A program made the position numbers and the translations under genes. Positions 23,834 to 32,142 of a stretch of DNA of 42,547 bases are shown piece by piece. The DNA is from an uncultured Sutterella sp. Its GTDB lineage: Bacteria > Pseudomonadota > Gammaproteobacteria > Burkholderiales > Burkholderiaceae_F. Below the pieces are notes generated by a model. That model did not search any database. It saw only the letters and a program-made list of their open reading frames with translations, and had not been told where the DNA came from. The stretch spans positions 1 through 42,547 of the forward strand of contig CAJMKD010000019.1 in the NCBI GenBank assembly GCA_905213905.1, in the 5' to 3' direction. Positions within the stretch are counted from its first letter, which is position 1. Every line of letters starts with the position of its first letter.

Positions 23834-23986
23834 GCTTCCTGAGAGAGCCGGAATCGTGCAGGCGTTCCCGGCTTTGTCCATAATGCTTCGACGCAAATAA
23901 ACAATGCGCGCCGCCGAACGGCAGAAGCGCGCCCTGCAGCCGGCAGTGCCGGCTGCAGCGCCAACAGAACTATTGAAGGGAACACC

Positions 23987-24586
23987 ATGTCCTTAGTGCC
24001 CATCGTTATTGAAAGTTCCGGCCGCGGTGAACGCAGCTTTGATATTTATTCGAGGCTTCTTCGCGACCGCATCGTTTTTCTCAATTCGGAAGTGAACGAT
24101 CAGACGGCTTCGCTCATCGTTGCGCAGCTGCTTTTTCTCGAGAGCGAAGATCCGGACAAAGACATTTCGCTCTACATCAACAGCCCCGGCGGCTCCGTTT
24201 CCGCCGGCATGGCGATTTATGACACGATGCAGTTCATTCGCCCCAAGGTGAGCACGATCTGCCTTGGCATGGCCGCTTCGATGGGGGCTTTTCTGCTCGC
24301 CGGCGGCGCCAAAGGCAAGCGTTACGCGCTGCCGCATTCGCGCATCATGATTCATCAGCCGCTCGGCGGCGCTGAAGGCCAGGCGAGCGATGTGGAAATC
24401 CGTGCGCGTCAGCTCACGCTCATCAAGCGTCAGATGAACGAAATGATGGCGGGCTTCACGGGCCGCAGCTACGAAGAACTCGTGCGCGACACGGATCGCG
24501 ACAACTTCATGAGCGCTCAGGAAGCGCTTGAATACGGTCTCATCGATCGCGTGCTCGTCAATCGCGGCGAAGCTGCGGCGCTCTGA
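23987..24586 (+). CDS. clpP: ATP-dependent Clp protease proteolytic subunit
   Basis: 199 residues. The serine protease chamber works with ClpX. Catalytic triad: Ser98 in GMAASMGAF, His123 in MIHQPLGG, Asp172 in DRDNF. The propeptide is short. Start ATG 23987 has GAAGGG about 6 bases upstream. clpX follows 124 bases later. Confidence 0.97.
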   Translation: MSLVPIVIESSGRGERSFDIYSRLLRDRIVFLNSEVNDQTASLIVAQLLFLESEDPDKDISLYINSPGGSVSAGMAIYDTMQFIRPKVSTICLGMAASMGAFLLAGGAKGKRYALPHSRIMIHQPLGGAEGQASDVEIRARQLTLIKRQMNEMMAGFTGRSYEELVRDTDRDNFMSAQEALEYGLIDRVLVNRGEAAAL

Positions 24587-24710
24587 TCGGATCAGGTTCG
24601 GGGCTAGGCGCTCCGAACGGAGACTGCTCTCTTGCATTTGAAGCCGTGCTTTGCTGATGAGAGCGCAATCAGCGCTTTCTGCGCAAAGCCGCGGACAGAA
24701 CGGATTTTTT

Positions 24711-25955
24711 ATGAAGTCAACACGCTACTGCGCCTTCTGCGGGCGCCCCGAAGCCGATTGCAAGGCGCTTTTTCAGGGCCTCAACGGCGAACTGCTTTGC
24801 GACGAGTGCATCCGCGCAATGGCGGCGGACCTCGATGGTCACCCTGAAGGCCCGGCTGAGGCGCCCAAGCCCGTCGAAAAGCCTTTGCCGACGCCCAAGG
24901 ACCTCTATGAGCTGCTCGACGGCTACGTGATCGGTCAGGAACGCGCCAAGCGAACGCTTTCCGTAGCGGTTTACAACCATTACAAGCGCCTACGCAGCCG
25001 CGACGCCAAAAAGGATGATGCGGCAAGCGCCGTCGAGCTTCAGAAGTCGAATGTGCTTTTGATCGGGCCGACGGGGTCAGGGAAGACGCTCCTCGCACAG
25101 ACGCTTGCGCGCGGTCTGGACGTGCCCTTTGCGATTGCCGATGCGACAACGCTCACGGAAGCAGGCTATGTGGGCGAAGACGTCGAGAACATTGTTGCCA
25201 AGCTTGTTCAGGCGGCGGACGGCGACATCGAGCGTGCCCAGCGCGGCATTATCTATCTCGATGAAATCGACAAGATTGCCCGCAAGTCCGAAAATCCCTC
25301 GATTACGCGAGATGTTTCGGGCGAAGGCGTGCAGCAGGCGCTTTTGAAGCTCATTGAAGGCACGATCGCCTCCATGCCGGTCAAGGGCGGCCGGAAGAAT
25401 CCCGGCAAGCCCATGATGGAAGTGGACACCTCGCAGATTCTCTTCATCTGCGGCGGTGCTTTTGACGGCATGGAACGCATCGTGCGCCACCGCACTGAAA
25501 AGAGCGAAATCGGCTTCAACGGCACCGTTGTCGGCAAGAGCGACTCCGATCTCACGCGGCTTTTCAGCCAGATTGAGCCCGCAGACCTTGTCAAGTATGG
25601 CCTTATCCCCGAACTCGTCGGCCGCCTGCCTGTCATCGCGGTTCTTGAGGAGCTTGACGAAAAGGCGCTGATCGAAATCCTTACGAAGCCCAAGAACGCC
25701 ATCGTTCGTCAATACCAGGCGCTTTTCGGCATGGAGGATGCGGAGCTCGAGTTCACGCCCGATGCGCTCAAAGCGGTCGCCAAGCGCGCCATCGAGCGCA
25801 AAACCGGCGCTCGCGGCCTGCGCTCGATCATGGAAGACGTGCTTCTTGACACCATGTTCGAAATTCCGAGCGAAAAGAATGTTTCGAAAGTGATCGTCAC
25901 GGCGGCTGCTGTCGAAAAAACCGGGCCGCTCGAAATCGTCCGAACTGCCGAATAA
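24711..25955 (+). CDS. clpX: ATP-dependent Clp protease ATP-binding subunit ClpX
   Basis: 414 residues from ATG 24711 (MKSTRYCAFCGRPEADC); a TTG frame from 24651 adds 20 unconserved residues. The zinc-binding domain is CAFC...CDEC (7-34). The AAA+ domain has Walker A GPTGSGKTLLAQT, pore loop GYVGED, Walker B IIYLDEIDKIA, the ClpP-contact loop EIGFNG and sensor-2 GARGLRSIMED. The pore-entrance loop that is usually RKH reads RKN (GGRKNPGKP). The ribosome site before ATG is weak. Works with ClpP to unfold and degrade tagged proteins. Confidence 0.96.
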   Translation: MKSTRYCAFCGRPEADCKALFQGLNGELLCDECIRAMAADLDGHPEGPAEAPKPVEKPLPTPKDLYELLDGYVIGQERAKRTLSVAVYNHYKRLRSRDAKKDDAASAVELQKSNVLLIGPTGSGKTLLAQTLARGLDVPFAIADATTLTEAGYVGEDVENIVAKLVQAADGDIERAQRGIIYLDEIDKIARKSENPSITRDVSGEGVQQALLKLIEGTIASMPVKGGRKNPGKPMMEVDTSQILFICGGAFDGMERIVRHRTEKSEIGFNGTVVGKSDSDLTRLFSQIEPADLVKYGLIPELVGRLPVIAVLEELDEKALIEILTKPKNAIVRQYQALFGMEDAELEFTPDALKAVAKRAIERKTGARGLRSIMEDVLLDTMFEIPSEKNVSKVIVTAAAVEKTGPLEIVRTAE

Positions 25956-26029
25956 GCCCGCACGCCTGAGGTTCTTTTCCCGCGCGTCGTGCAGATAGGC
26001 AGAATCGTGTCGCAAATCGGCAGAATCTG

Positions 26030-26057
26030 CTTGAAAGCCGCGGGATTGTCCCCATAT
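26030..26057 (+). promoter_or_regulatory. Sigma-32 (heat shock) type promoter for lon
   Basis: CTTGAAA (26030-26036), a 13-base spacer and CCCCATAT (26050-26057) match the RpoH consensus CTTGAAA-N(11-16)-CCCCATnT at every defined base. Transcription would start near 26065, about 30 bases before the lon start. Confidence 0.88.
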
Positions 26058-26094
26058 AAGGTGTACTGAAAGTCTTTTTTTGGGATATTGAGCT

Positions 26095-28593
26095 TTGACC
26101 AACGAGAACACTCTCCCGAACAACAATGCGTCGGAACTTGTCGGACCGTATCCGGTGATTCCGCTTCGCGACATGGTCGTGGGTCCCCATGCAATGACGA
26201 CCATTTTCATGTCGCGCCAGATATCGGTGAAGGCTGCGGAAGCGTCGCTGCAGAGCTTTGGCGGCCGCATCATCCTCGTGACGCAGCGCGACAAATCCGT
26301 CGATGCGCCCACGCCGGACGATTTCTGGGAAGTCGGCGTCGTGGGCGAGATCGAGCAGCTGCTGCGGCTGCCCGACGGGTCGGTGAAGGCCCTTATGCAC
26401 GGCACGGATCGCTGCCGCGTCCAGTCGTTTGAACGCACGTCGAGCTATTACAAGGCTTGCGCGGCCATTCTGAAAACAGAGCCCTGCGAAGCGGGCGACT
26501 TGGAAGCGTACCGCCGCACGCTCATGCGCACGCTTGAAGACTATGCGCAGAACGTGAAGAAGATGTCGATCGAGCACCTGAAGCCCATTCGCGCAGAACG
26601 GGATCCGGTAAAGGCATGCGACATCGCTGCATCTGTTGTGCCGCTCACGACCGAAGACCGCATTCGCTTTGTGGGCTCCACGAAGCCGAGCGAGCGCTTC
26701 GAGATTCTGATTGAGACGCTCGAGCGCGAGCTTCAGAGCGGTCAGATCGAGAAGCGCATTCAGATGCGCGTCAAGGGGCAGATGGAGAAGAACCAGCGCG
26801 AGTACTACCTCAACGAGCAAATGAAGGCCATCCGCAAGGAGCTTGGCCTCGATGCGGATGGTGAATCCGAAGACGATGAAATCGCCGCGCTCGAAAAGAA
26901 GGTGAAGGAAGCCAAGATGCCGAAGGCTGCCGAAGAAGCGGCGCTCACGGAAATCAAGCGGCTTCGCACGATGCCGCCTTCGAGCTCGGAAGCTTCGGTC
27001 GTTCGCAGCTATGTCGATACGCTCATTGAGATTCCCTGGTCGAAGAAGAGCCGCGTCAACCAGAACATTGCCCGCGCCCGCAAGGTGCTCGACGAAGATC
27101 ACTGGGGGCTCGAGAAGGTCAAGGAACGCATTCTTGAATATCTGGCCGTGCAAAAGCGCGTGGGCAAGGTGAAGTCGCCCATTCTCTGCCTGGTCGGCGG
27201 TCCGGGCGTCGGCAAGACGTCGCTTGGCCGCTCGATCGCGCGCGCGACGAATCGCGAGTATGTCCGCATGGCGCTCGGCGGCGTTTCCGACGAAGCTGAA
27301 ATTCGCGGCCACCGCCGCACGTATGTGGGCGCGATGCCCGGCCAGGTCATCAAGCATCTCGTGAAGGCCGGCGTTCGCAATCCGCTCTTCCTGCTCGATG
27401 AAATCGACAAGATCGGCTCCAATGTGCGCGGCGATCCCGCTGCGGCGCTCCTTGAGGTGCTGGATCCGGAACAGAACAATTCGTTTGAAGATCACTACGT
27501 CGAATGCCCGTACGACCTCTCGGACGTGCTTTTCGTGGCGACATCCAACAGCTACGACATTCCGCCTGCGCTTCTCGACCGCATGGAAGTCATTTCGCTT
27601 TCGGGTTATACCGAGGACGAAAAGGTGCACATTGCCGAACGCCACCTCGTGCCCAAGCAGATGCGCGCCAACGGCGTGAAGGCTGAAGAGGCGACGATCA
27701 CGGAGGGCGCCGTGCGCGAAATCATCCGCTTCTATACGCGCGAAGCGGGCGTGCGCGGGCTGGAGCGCTCGATCGGCAAGATTCTGCGCAAGATCGTCCT
27801 GAGCGAACTTGAAGCGGCGGAGAAAGGCAAGCCTGAGCTGCCGATCGTCGTGACGGAAAAGAACGTGGAGAAGTATCTCGGCGTTCGCCGCTACAGCATC
27901 ACCGTTGCGCAGCGCGAGCCGCAGATCGGCATCGTGAACGGCCTCTCCTGGTCCGAAGTGGGCGGCGACATTCTGCTCATTGAAGCGCTCGCCTTCCCCG
28001 GCAAGGGGCAGGTGCTTCGCACCGGCATGCTCGGCGACGTCATGAAGGAAAGCGTGGAAGCGGCCCGCTCCGTCGTGCGCGCGCGTGCTTCGCAGCTGGG
28101 CCTCAAGTCCGATGTTTTCTCGAGCACCGACTGGCACATTCACTTCCCCGAGGGCGCCATTCCGAAGGATGGTCCGTCCGCCGGCGCAGCGATCGTCACG
28201 GCCATGGTTTCGGCGCTCACGAAGATTCCGGTTCGCTCCGACATCGCCATGACGGGCGAAATCACTTTGCGCGGCGAAGTGACTGCCATCGGCGGACTCA
28301 AGGAAAAGCTTCTCGCAGCGTTGCGCGGCAACGTTCGCACGGTGCTGATTCCTGAGGAGAACATGAAGGACGTCGTCGAGATCGGCGAAGAAACGCTCAA
28401 GGGTCTTGAGATTGTTCCTGTCCGCAAGATCGAGGAGGTGCTCGAGCGCGCGCTGGTGCGCCAGCCCGAACCGCTTGCGGAGGAAAACGCATCGAGCACC
28501 GTTGACGACGCCAAGGCCATGATGACGATGGTGCCGCCGGGGTCGCAGCCCAAGAGCGTTCCGAGCGAAGCGCCTGCGCCCGCTGCAAGCTGA
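26095..28593 (+). CDS. lon: ATP-dependent protease Lon
   Basis: 832 residues from a TTG start at 26095 (MTNENTLPNNNASELVGPYPVIPLRDMVV). No ATG in frame gives a full N-terminal domain, and GGGA lies about 9 bases upstream. The N-terminal substrate domain is followed by a coiled region and an AAA+ module (Walker A GGPGVGKTS, Walker B LFLLDEIDKIG). The protease domain has Ser695 in KDGPSAG and Lys738 in GLKEK as catalytic dyad. The tail after about 790 is acidic, then Ala/Pro-rich, and unconserved. Heat-shock type promoter upstream. Confidence 0.97.
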   Translation: MTNENTLPNNNASELVGPYPVIPLRDMVVGPHAMTTIFMSRQISVKAAEASLQSFGGRIILVTQRDKSVDAPTPDDFWEVGVVGEIEQLLRLPDGSVKALMHGTDRCRVQSFERTSSYYKACAAILKTEPCEAGDLEAYRRTLMRTLEDYAQNVKKMSIEHLKPIRAERDPVKACDIAASVVPLTTEDRIRFVGSTKPSERFEILIETLERELQSGQIEKRIQMRVKGQMEKNQREYYLNEQMKAIRKELGLDADGESEDDEIAALEKKVKEAKMPKAAEEAALTEIKRLRTMPPSSSEASVVRSYVDTLIEIPWSKKSRVNQNIARARKVLDEDHWGLEKVKERILEYLAVQKRVGKVKSPILCLVGGPGVGKTSLGRSIARATNREYVRMALGGVSDEAEIRGHRRTYVGAMPGQVIKHLVKAGVRNPLFLLDEIDKIGSNVRGDPAAALLEVLDPEQNNSFEDHYVECPYDLSDVLFVATSNSYDIPPALLDRMEVISLSGYTEDEKVHIAERHLVPKQMRANGVKAEEATITEGAVREIIRFYTREAGVRGLERSIGKILRKIVLSELEAAEKGKPELPIVVTEKNVEKYLGVRRYSITVAQREPQIGIVNGLSWSEVGGDILLIEALAFPGKGQVLRTGMLGDVMKESVEAARSVVRARASQLGLKSDVFSSTDWHIHFPEGAIPKDGPSAGAAIVTAMVSALTKIPVRSDIAMTGEITLRGEVTAIGGLKEKLLAALRGNVRTVLIPEENMKDVVEIGEETLKGLEIVPVRKIEEVLERALVRQPEPLAEENASSTVDDAKAMMTMVPPGSQPKSVPSEAPAPAAS

Positions 28594-28611
28594 TCGTCTT
28601 CCACAAGCAAT

Positions 28612-28644
28612 GCGAGTCCGAAAAGCTCAGCTTTCCGGACTCGC
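28612..28644 (+). other. Hairpin downstream of lon
   Basis: A 9-bp stem, GCGAGTCCG (28612-28620) and CGGACTCGC (28636-28644), with additional AAAGCT/AGCTTT pairing inside. No T-run follows; it may still help end or protect the lon transcript. Confidence 0.5.
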
Positions 28645-28678
28645 AAATTCTGAGGCAGAAAAAAAGGCTGACGCCGAA

Positions 28679-28706
28679 TTGCATTCGGCAAAACTTATGC
28701 TAAGAT
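28679..28706 (+). promoter_or_regulatory. Sigma-70 promoter for tRNA-Val
   Basis: TTGCAT (28679-28684), 16-base spacer, TAAGAT (28701-28706). Transcription would start about 35 bases before the tRNA. Confidence 0.7.
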
Positions 28707-28748
28707 TCTGCCTTCTCGAAAAGAGGGACGCAGTCCCTGGAGAAAAAT

Positions 28749-28824
28749 GGGTGATTAGCTCAGTTGGTAGAGTACCGCCTTTACACGGCGAGGGTCGGGA
28801 GTTCGAGCCTCTCATCACCCACCA
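28749..28824 (+). tRNA. tRNA-Val (anticodon UAC)
   Basis: 76 bases including CCA. Acceptor GGGTGAT with ATCACCC. The anticodon arm is CCGCC-TTTACAC-GGCG(A), giving anticodon TAC. D arm GCTCAGTTGGTAGAGT and T arm GGGAGTTCGAGCCTCTC (one G-T pair) are normal. Confidence 0.97.
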
Positions 28825-28835
28825 GAATTTCATGG

Positions 28836-28874
28836 CCGCCTGATAGGAATGCTTCCTTCAGGCGGTTGTTTTTT
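28836..28874 (+). terminator. Intrinsic terminator of tRNA-Val
   Basis: CCGCCTGA (28836-28843) pairs with TCAGGCGG (28858-28865); inside, AGGAA pairs with TTCCT around a TGC loop. It is followed by TTGTTTTTT. Confidence 0.92.
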
Positions 28875-29028
28875 GAAGCGCTTCGGCTGCGGCTGCAAGC
28901 GCTTTTTATTTTCTGATTCGCTGGAAAAGAGTCGATTTGCGCAGCGCTGTGCCTGCGCGTTATTGCGGGATGAGGAGCGGCGGGCCGAGCGAAGATAATC
29001 AAGACATGTCTTTGCTGAGGTGCCCGCG

Positions 29029-29565
29029 ATGAAGAAGGTATGGACAGCGCTCTTTTCAGCCGTTTTCGCCGCTGCTGCGTTCTCGGCGCAGCTGCCGGAA
29101 ATTCAATGGGAAGAGGCGGCTGACGGGATTCAGGCGGGCACGCTCAACTGGGGCGGCGTTCTTCTGGACGCTTATCAAAGCGAGGATCTGACGGCTGCGC
29201 TTCTCAGCCTGCGCAAGGACGGCCTCGAATGGCTGAGCATCTATCCGGATGACTTTGCGCTCGAAGAATTGTCGTTTTATGCGAAGGATCCGAACGAACC
29301 GAACCGGCTCTGGGCCATGACCGTTGCGCTGCCTGGCAGCCTTCTGCTGCCGCCCGAAGAGATGGGCGGGCGCGAGCTTCGCACGCTCATGAGCATCAAC
29401 GAGGTCGACTGCGCCCAGTGGGGGCGCCGGCAGGTGTTTTTGGCCGCCTTCACCGGCTACTTCGGCATGGGCGAGATGTTTGAGTCGGCGCCGGATCCAG
29501 CGTTTCTGATTATTCCGCCGCAGGCTGACATGTCTTTCGGCATCGAGCTGGTTTGCGAGCCATGA
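29029..29565 (+). CDS. Secreted protein of unknown function, possibly surface-adhesin E-like
   Basis: 178 residues from ATG 29029 (GAGG about 9 bases upstream); a GTG at 29020 is a weaker choice. A signal peptide is clear (MKKVWTALFSAVFAAAAFSA). The part SINEVDCAQWGRRQVFLAAFTGYFGMGEMFES loosely recalls the small exported surface-adhesin protein E family, which has a Cys in an xEIDC context followed by a GxMGxGE stretch. This is a weak match. It lies alone between the tRNA-Val terminator and the tRNA-Asp promoter. Confidence 0.65.
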   Translation: MKKVWTALFSAVFAAAAFSAQLPEIQWEEAADGIQAGTLNWGGVLLDAYQSEDLTAALLSLRKDGLEWLSIYPDDFALEELSFYAKDPNEPNRLWAMTVALPGSLLLPPEEMGGRELRTLMSINEVDCAQWGRRQVFLAAFTGYFGMGEMFESAPDPAFLIIPPQADMSFGIELVCEP

Positions 29566-29646
29566 GTTTCGCCTCGCCTCAATGGCTGACTTTCAGGCGA
29601 AAGGGGAAAAAAAGAGAAAAAAGCAGATTTTTTTTTCGATCAGCTC

Positions 29647-29674
29647 TTGCTTTCTTTCTCGGCATTCGTATAAT
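29647..29674 (+). promoter_or_regulatory. Sigma-70 promoter for tRNA-Asp
   Basis: TTGCTT (29647-29652), 16-base spacer, TATAAT (29669-29674). It lies in the 230-bp gap between the secreted protein gene and tRNA-Asp, after an A-run/T-run stretch (29607-29636) that may end the upstream transcript. A CCCGCTT/AAGCGGG dyad (29763-29777) lies in the leader. Confidence 0.7.
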
Positions 29675-29795
29675 TCGTCGTCTGTCGTCGGAAATTGTCT
29701 GAGACACTGTCTAGAACAGTTGTCCGATCCGCATGAAGCGGGTGAATTTCCAAAGGCAGATTCCCGCTTTAAGCGGGATGCTTCAAGCGAAACGC

Positions 29796-29872
29796 GGAGT
29801 GGTAGTTCAGTTGGTTAGAATACCGGCCTGTCACGCCGGGGGTCGCGGGTTCGAGTCCCGTCCACTCCGCCA
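29796..29872 (+). tRNA. tRNA-Asp (anticodon GUC)
   Basis: 77 bases including CCA. Acceptor GGAGTGG with CCACTCC, discriminator G. The anticodon loop CTGTCAC in stem CCGGC/GCCGG gives GTC. T arm GCGGGTTCGAGTCCCGT is normal. Confidence 0.97.
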
Positions 29873-29883
29873 GAGATTTTGAG

Positions 29884-29912
29884 AAAGGCGAACCGTGCGG
29901 TTCGCCTTTTTT
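29884..29912 (+). terminator. Intrinsic terminator of tRNA-Asp
   Basis: AAAGGCGAACC (29884-29894), loop GTGC, GGTTCGCCTTT (29899-29909), followed by further T. A perfect 11-bp stem. Confidence 0.93.
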
Positions 29913-30016
29913 CTTTATCTGTCGACCGAGAAACTGTCTAATCAACAACAAAACATGCAATCATCTGCCTCTTTCGGCTTCGAAGGAACGAAGAGGCGTC
30001 GAGGAAAGGAACGCAC

Positions 30017-31927
30017 ATGCTTCAGGCATTCCGCGAACACAAGCGATGGCTGATGTTCATCGCCATGGTGTTGATCATCCCGAGTTTCGTCGTTACCGGG
30101 ATCTATTCCTACAACCGAATGATCGATTCTTCCGACAATGCCATCGTCAAGGTGGGGGAAGTGGCGATCACGCCGGAAATGTTCGACAACGCCAAGCGCC
30201 AGCAGCTTGAGCGCCTGCGCCAGCAGCTCGGCGAATCCTTCCGCGCCAACATGCTCGAAAACGAACAGGCGCGCGAGGATATTCTGCGGATGCTGATGGA
30301 TGATGCCGCCGTTACGCAGACGATTGCGAAAAACTACATCGCGGTGAGCGAAGCCGACGCCATTGCACTGATTAAGAATGCCGACGGCCTCAAGCAGAAC
30401 GGCAAATTCTCGCCCGAACTCTACGCGCAGTTCCTGCAGTCGCAGGGCAAGAGCGATCAGCAGTTCGTGGCTGAAGTGCAGCGCGACCTCTCGAAGGAAG
30501 CGCTCGTTTCCGGCGTCTCCGCAACTTATCCCGTCCCCAAGGCGCTGGTGCAGCAGATGCATGAAATCCTGACGGAAGAGCGTCAGGTGCGCACCTTCAT
30601 CGTCAATGCCACGGACTACGTGGACGAAATGACGGTCACGGACGAAGAAGCCAAGGCTTATTACGATGCGCATCTGAAGGATTTCCTTTCGCCCGAGCAC
30701 GTCAAGGCCCAGTACATTGTGCTTTCGCCCGAAAACTTCCGCGATGTGAAGGCCAATCCCGACGACCTCAAGGCCTATTACGAGCAGAACAAGAACCGCT
30801 GGACGACGCCGGAGCAGCGCCGCGCGAGCCACATTCTGATCGAATTCGGCTCAGACAAGGCCGCTGCGCTCAAAAAGGCCGAGGCGCTTTTGGCTGAAGC
30901 CAAGGCGGATCCCGCCAAGTTTGCCGAGCTCGCTGAGAAAAACTCGGCTGACACCGGCAGCGCCGCAACGGGGGGCGACCTCTCGTACTTCGGCCGCGGC
31001 ATGATGACCAAGCCCTTTGAAGACGCGGTCATTGCCGCCAAAAAGGGCGACATTGTCGGTCCGGTCGAAACGGAGTTCGGCTACCACATCATTTATGTGA
31101 CGGATGTTCAGGCGAGCGCCGTCAAGCCGTATGAAGCCGTTCAGGCGGAAATCGAGCGCGAATACGCAGAACAGATGTCGATTCGTCTCTTCTCTGAGAA
31201 TGCAGAGGAATTTACGAACCTCGTCTACGAGCAGTCCGACACGCTTGAGCCCGCCGCCGAAAAATTCGGCCTTGCGATTGAAACGGTCGACAACGTCACG
31301 CGCGAGGGCGTCAAGGATCCGGAATTGCGCGGGATCATCAACGATCAGGTCGTTGAGGCGCTTTTCGGCACGGAGTGCCTGAAGGAAAAGCAGAATTCGA
31401 GCGCAATCGAAGTCCGCGCCAATACGCTCGTTGCCGCTCGCGTGCTTGACTATCAGCCGACGCACGAAGAACCCTTTGAGAATGTGCGCAGCGCCATTGT
31501 CGAAACCCTCAAGATGCAGAAGGCTTCGCAGAAGGCGCTTGAGGTCGGCAAGGCCAAGCTTGCCGAAGTTCGCCAGTCGAAGAGCCTCGATGGCTTCTCG
31601 GCGGAAATCTGGGTTTCGCGCCGCGATCCGAAGGGACAGCCTGTTGAACTCATCAACGCTGAAGTGAGCTATCCGGACACGAAGCTGCCTGCTTATATCG
31701 GCAAGCAGGTTCACGGCGGCGCTTACATCATCAGCTATATTCAGGCAGCCAAGAAGCATCCCGCTCATGAGCAGGAGCTTGCAGGCCTCACGCGCGAGCT
31801 GACCGCCATCTACGGCGAAGCCGATCGCCTCGGCTACCTTGAAGCGCTTGAAAAGGTCGTGGGCGTTGAAGTCCTGAAGCCCGACTTCACGAAGGACGCC
31901 GACGACAAGGGAGACGCGCCGCTCTAA
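30017..31927 (+). CDS. ppiD: Peptidyl-prolyl isomerase PpiD, membrane-anchored periplasmic chaperone
   Basis: 636 residues. A single N-terminal membrane helix (WLMFIAMVLIIPSFVVTGIYSY) anchors it, followed by a SurA_N-like domain (residues about 35-190) and a parvulin domain at about 270-365 (RRASHILIEF...AELAEKNSADTGSAATGGDLSYFGRGMMTKPFEDAV...VETEFGYHIIYV). A C-terminal chaperone-like region follows. Helps folding of exported proteins as they leave the Sec channel. AAAGGA precedes ATG 30017. Its position after lon matches proteobacterial order, but hupB, which often lies between, is absent. Confidence 0.94.
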   Translation: MLQAFREHKRWLMFIAMVLIIPSFVVTGIYSYNRMIDSSDNAIVKVGEVAITPEMFDNAKRQQLERLRQQLGESFRANMLENEQAREDILRMLMDDAAVTQTIAKNYIAVSEADAIALIKNADGLKQNGKFSPELYAQFLQSQGKSDQQFVAEVQRDLSKEALVSGVSATYPVPKALVQQMHEILTEERQVRTFIVNATDYVDEMTVTDEEAKAYYDAHLKDFLSPEHVKAQYIVLSPENFRDVKANPDDLKAYYEQNKNRWTTPEQRRASHILIEFGSDKAAALKKAEALLAEAKADPAKFAELAEKNSADTGSAATGGDLSYFGRGMMTKPFEDAVIAAKKGDIVGPVETEFGYHIIYVTDVQASAVKPYEAVQAEIEREYAEQMSIRLFSENAEEFTNLVYEQSDTLEPAAEKFGLAIETVDNVTREGVKDPELRGIINDQVVEALFGTECLKEKQNSSAIEVRANTLVAARVLDYQPTHEEPFENVRSAIVETLKMQKASQKALEVGKAKLAEVRQSKSLDGFSAEIWVSRRDPKGQPVELINAEVSYPDTKLPAYIGKQVHGGAYIISYIQAAKKHPAHEQELAGLTRELTAIYGEADRLGYLEALEKVVGVEVLKPDFTKDADDKGDAPL

Positions 31928-31989
31928 GCCAGCAGCGCGAGCGCCGGGGATGACCGTTTAGGGGCGGCTGTTCCCAGCGCAAATTAGAA

Positions 31990-32031
31990 AAGGACCGTTT
32001 GCTTAGAAAGGCAAGCGGTCCTTAAATTTTT
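31990..32031 (+). terminator. Two-way terminator between ppiD and the sugar kinase
   Basis: AAGGACCGTTTGC (31990-32002) pairs with GCAAGCGGTCCTT (32011-32023), 13 bp with one G-T pair and an 8-base loop. Plus side: AAATTTTT follows. Minus side: TTTTCTAATTT follows. It serves both convergent genes. Confidence 0.9.
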
Positions 32032-32142
32032 GTCCGAGCGGCGCTTCTGTGTTCAGAGGCAAGCCGGCGCGCCAGAAGAAATCCCGGCGCGCGGCAGGAT
32101 GCGGGCCGGGATTGGCAGGTGCTTATGAGAGCTGCCGCGTCA

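Noticed and set aside
24597..24618. GTTCGG/CCGAAC dyad after clpP as a terminator
   Set aside because: Six-base stem with an 11-base loop and no T-run; too weak.
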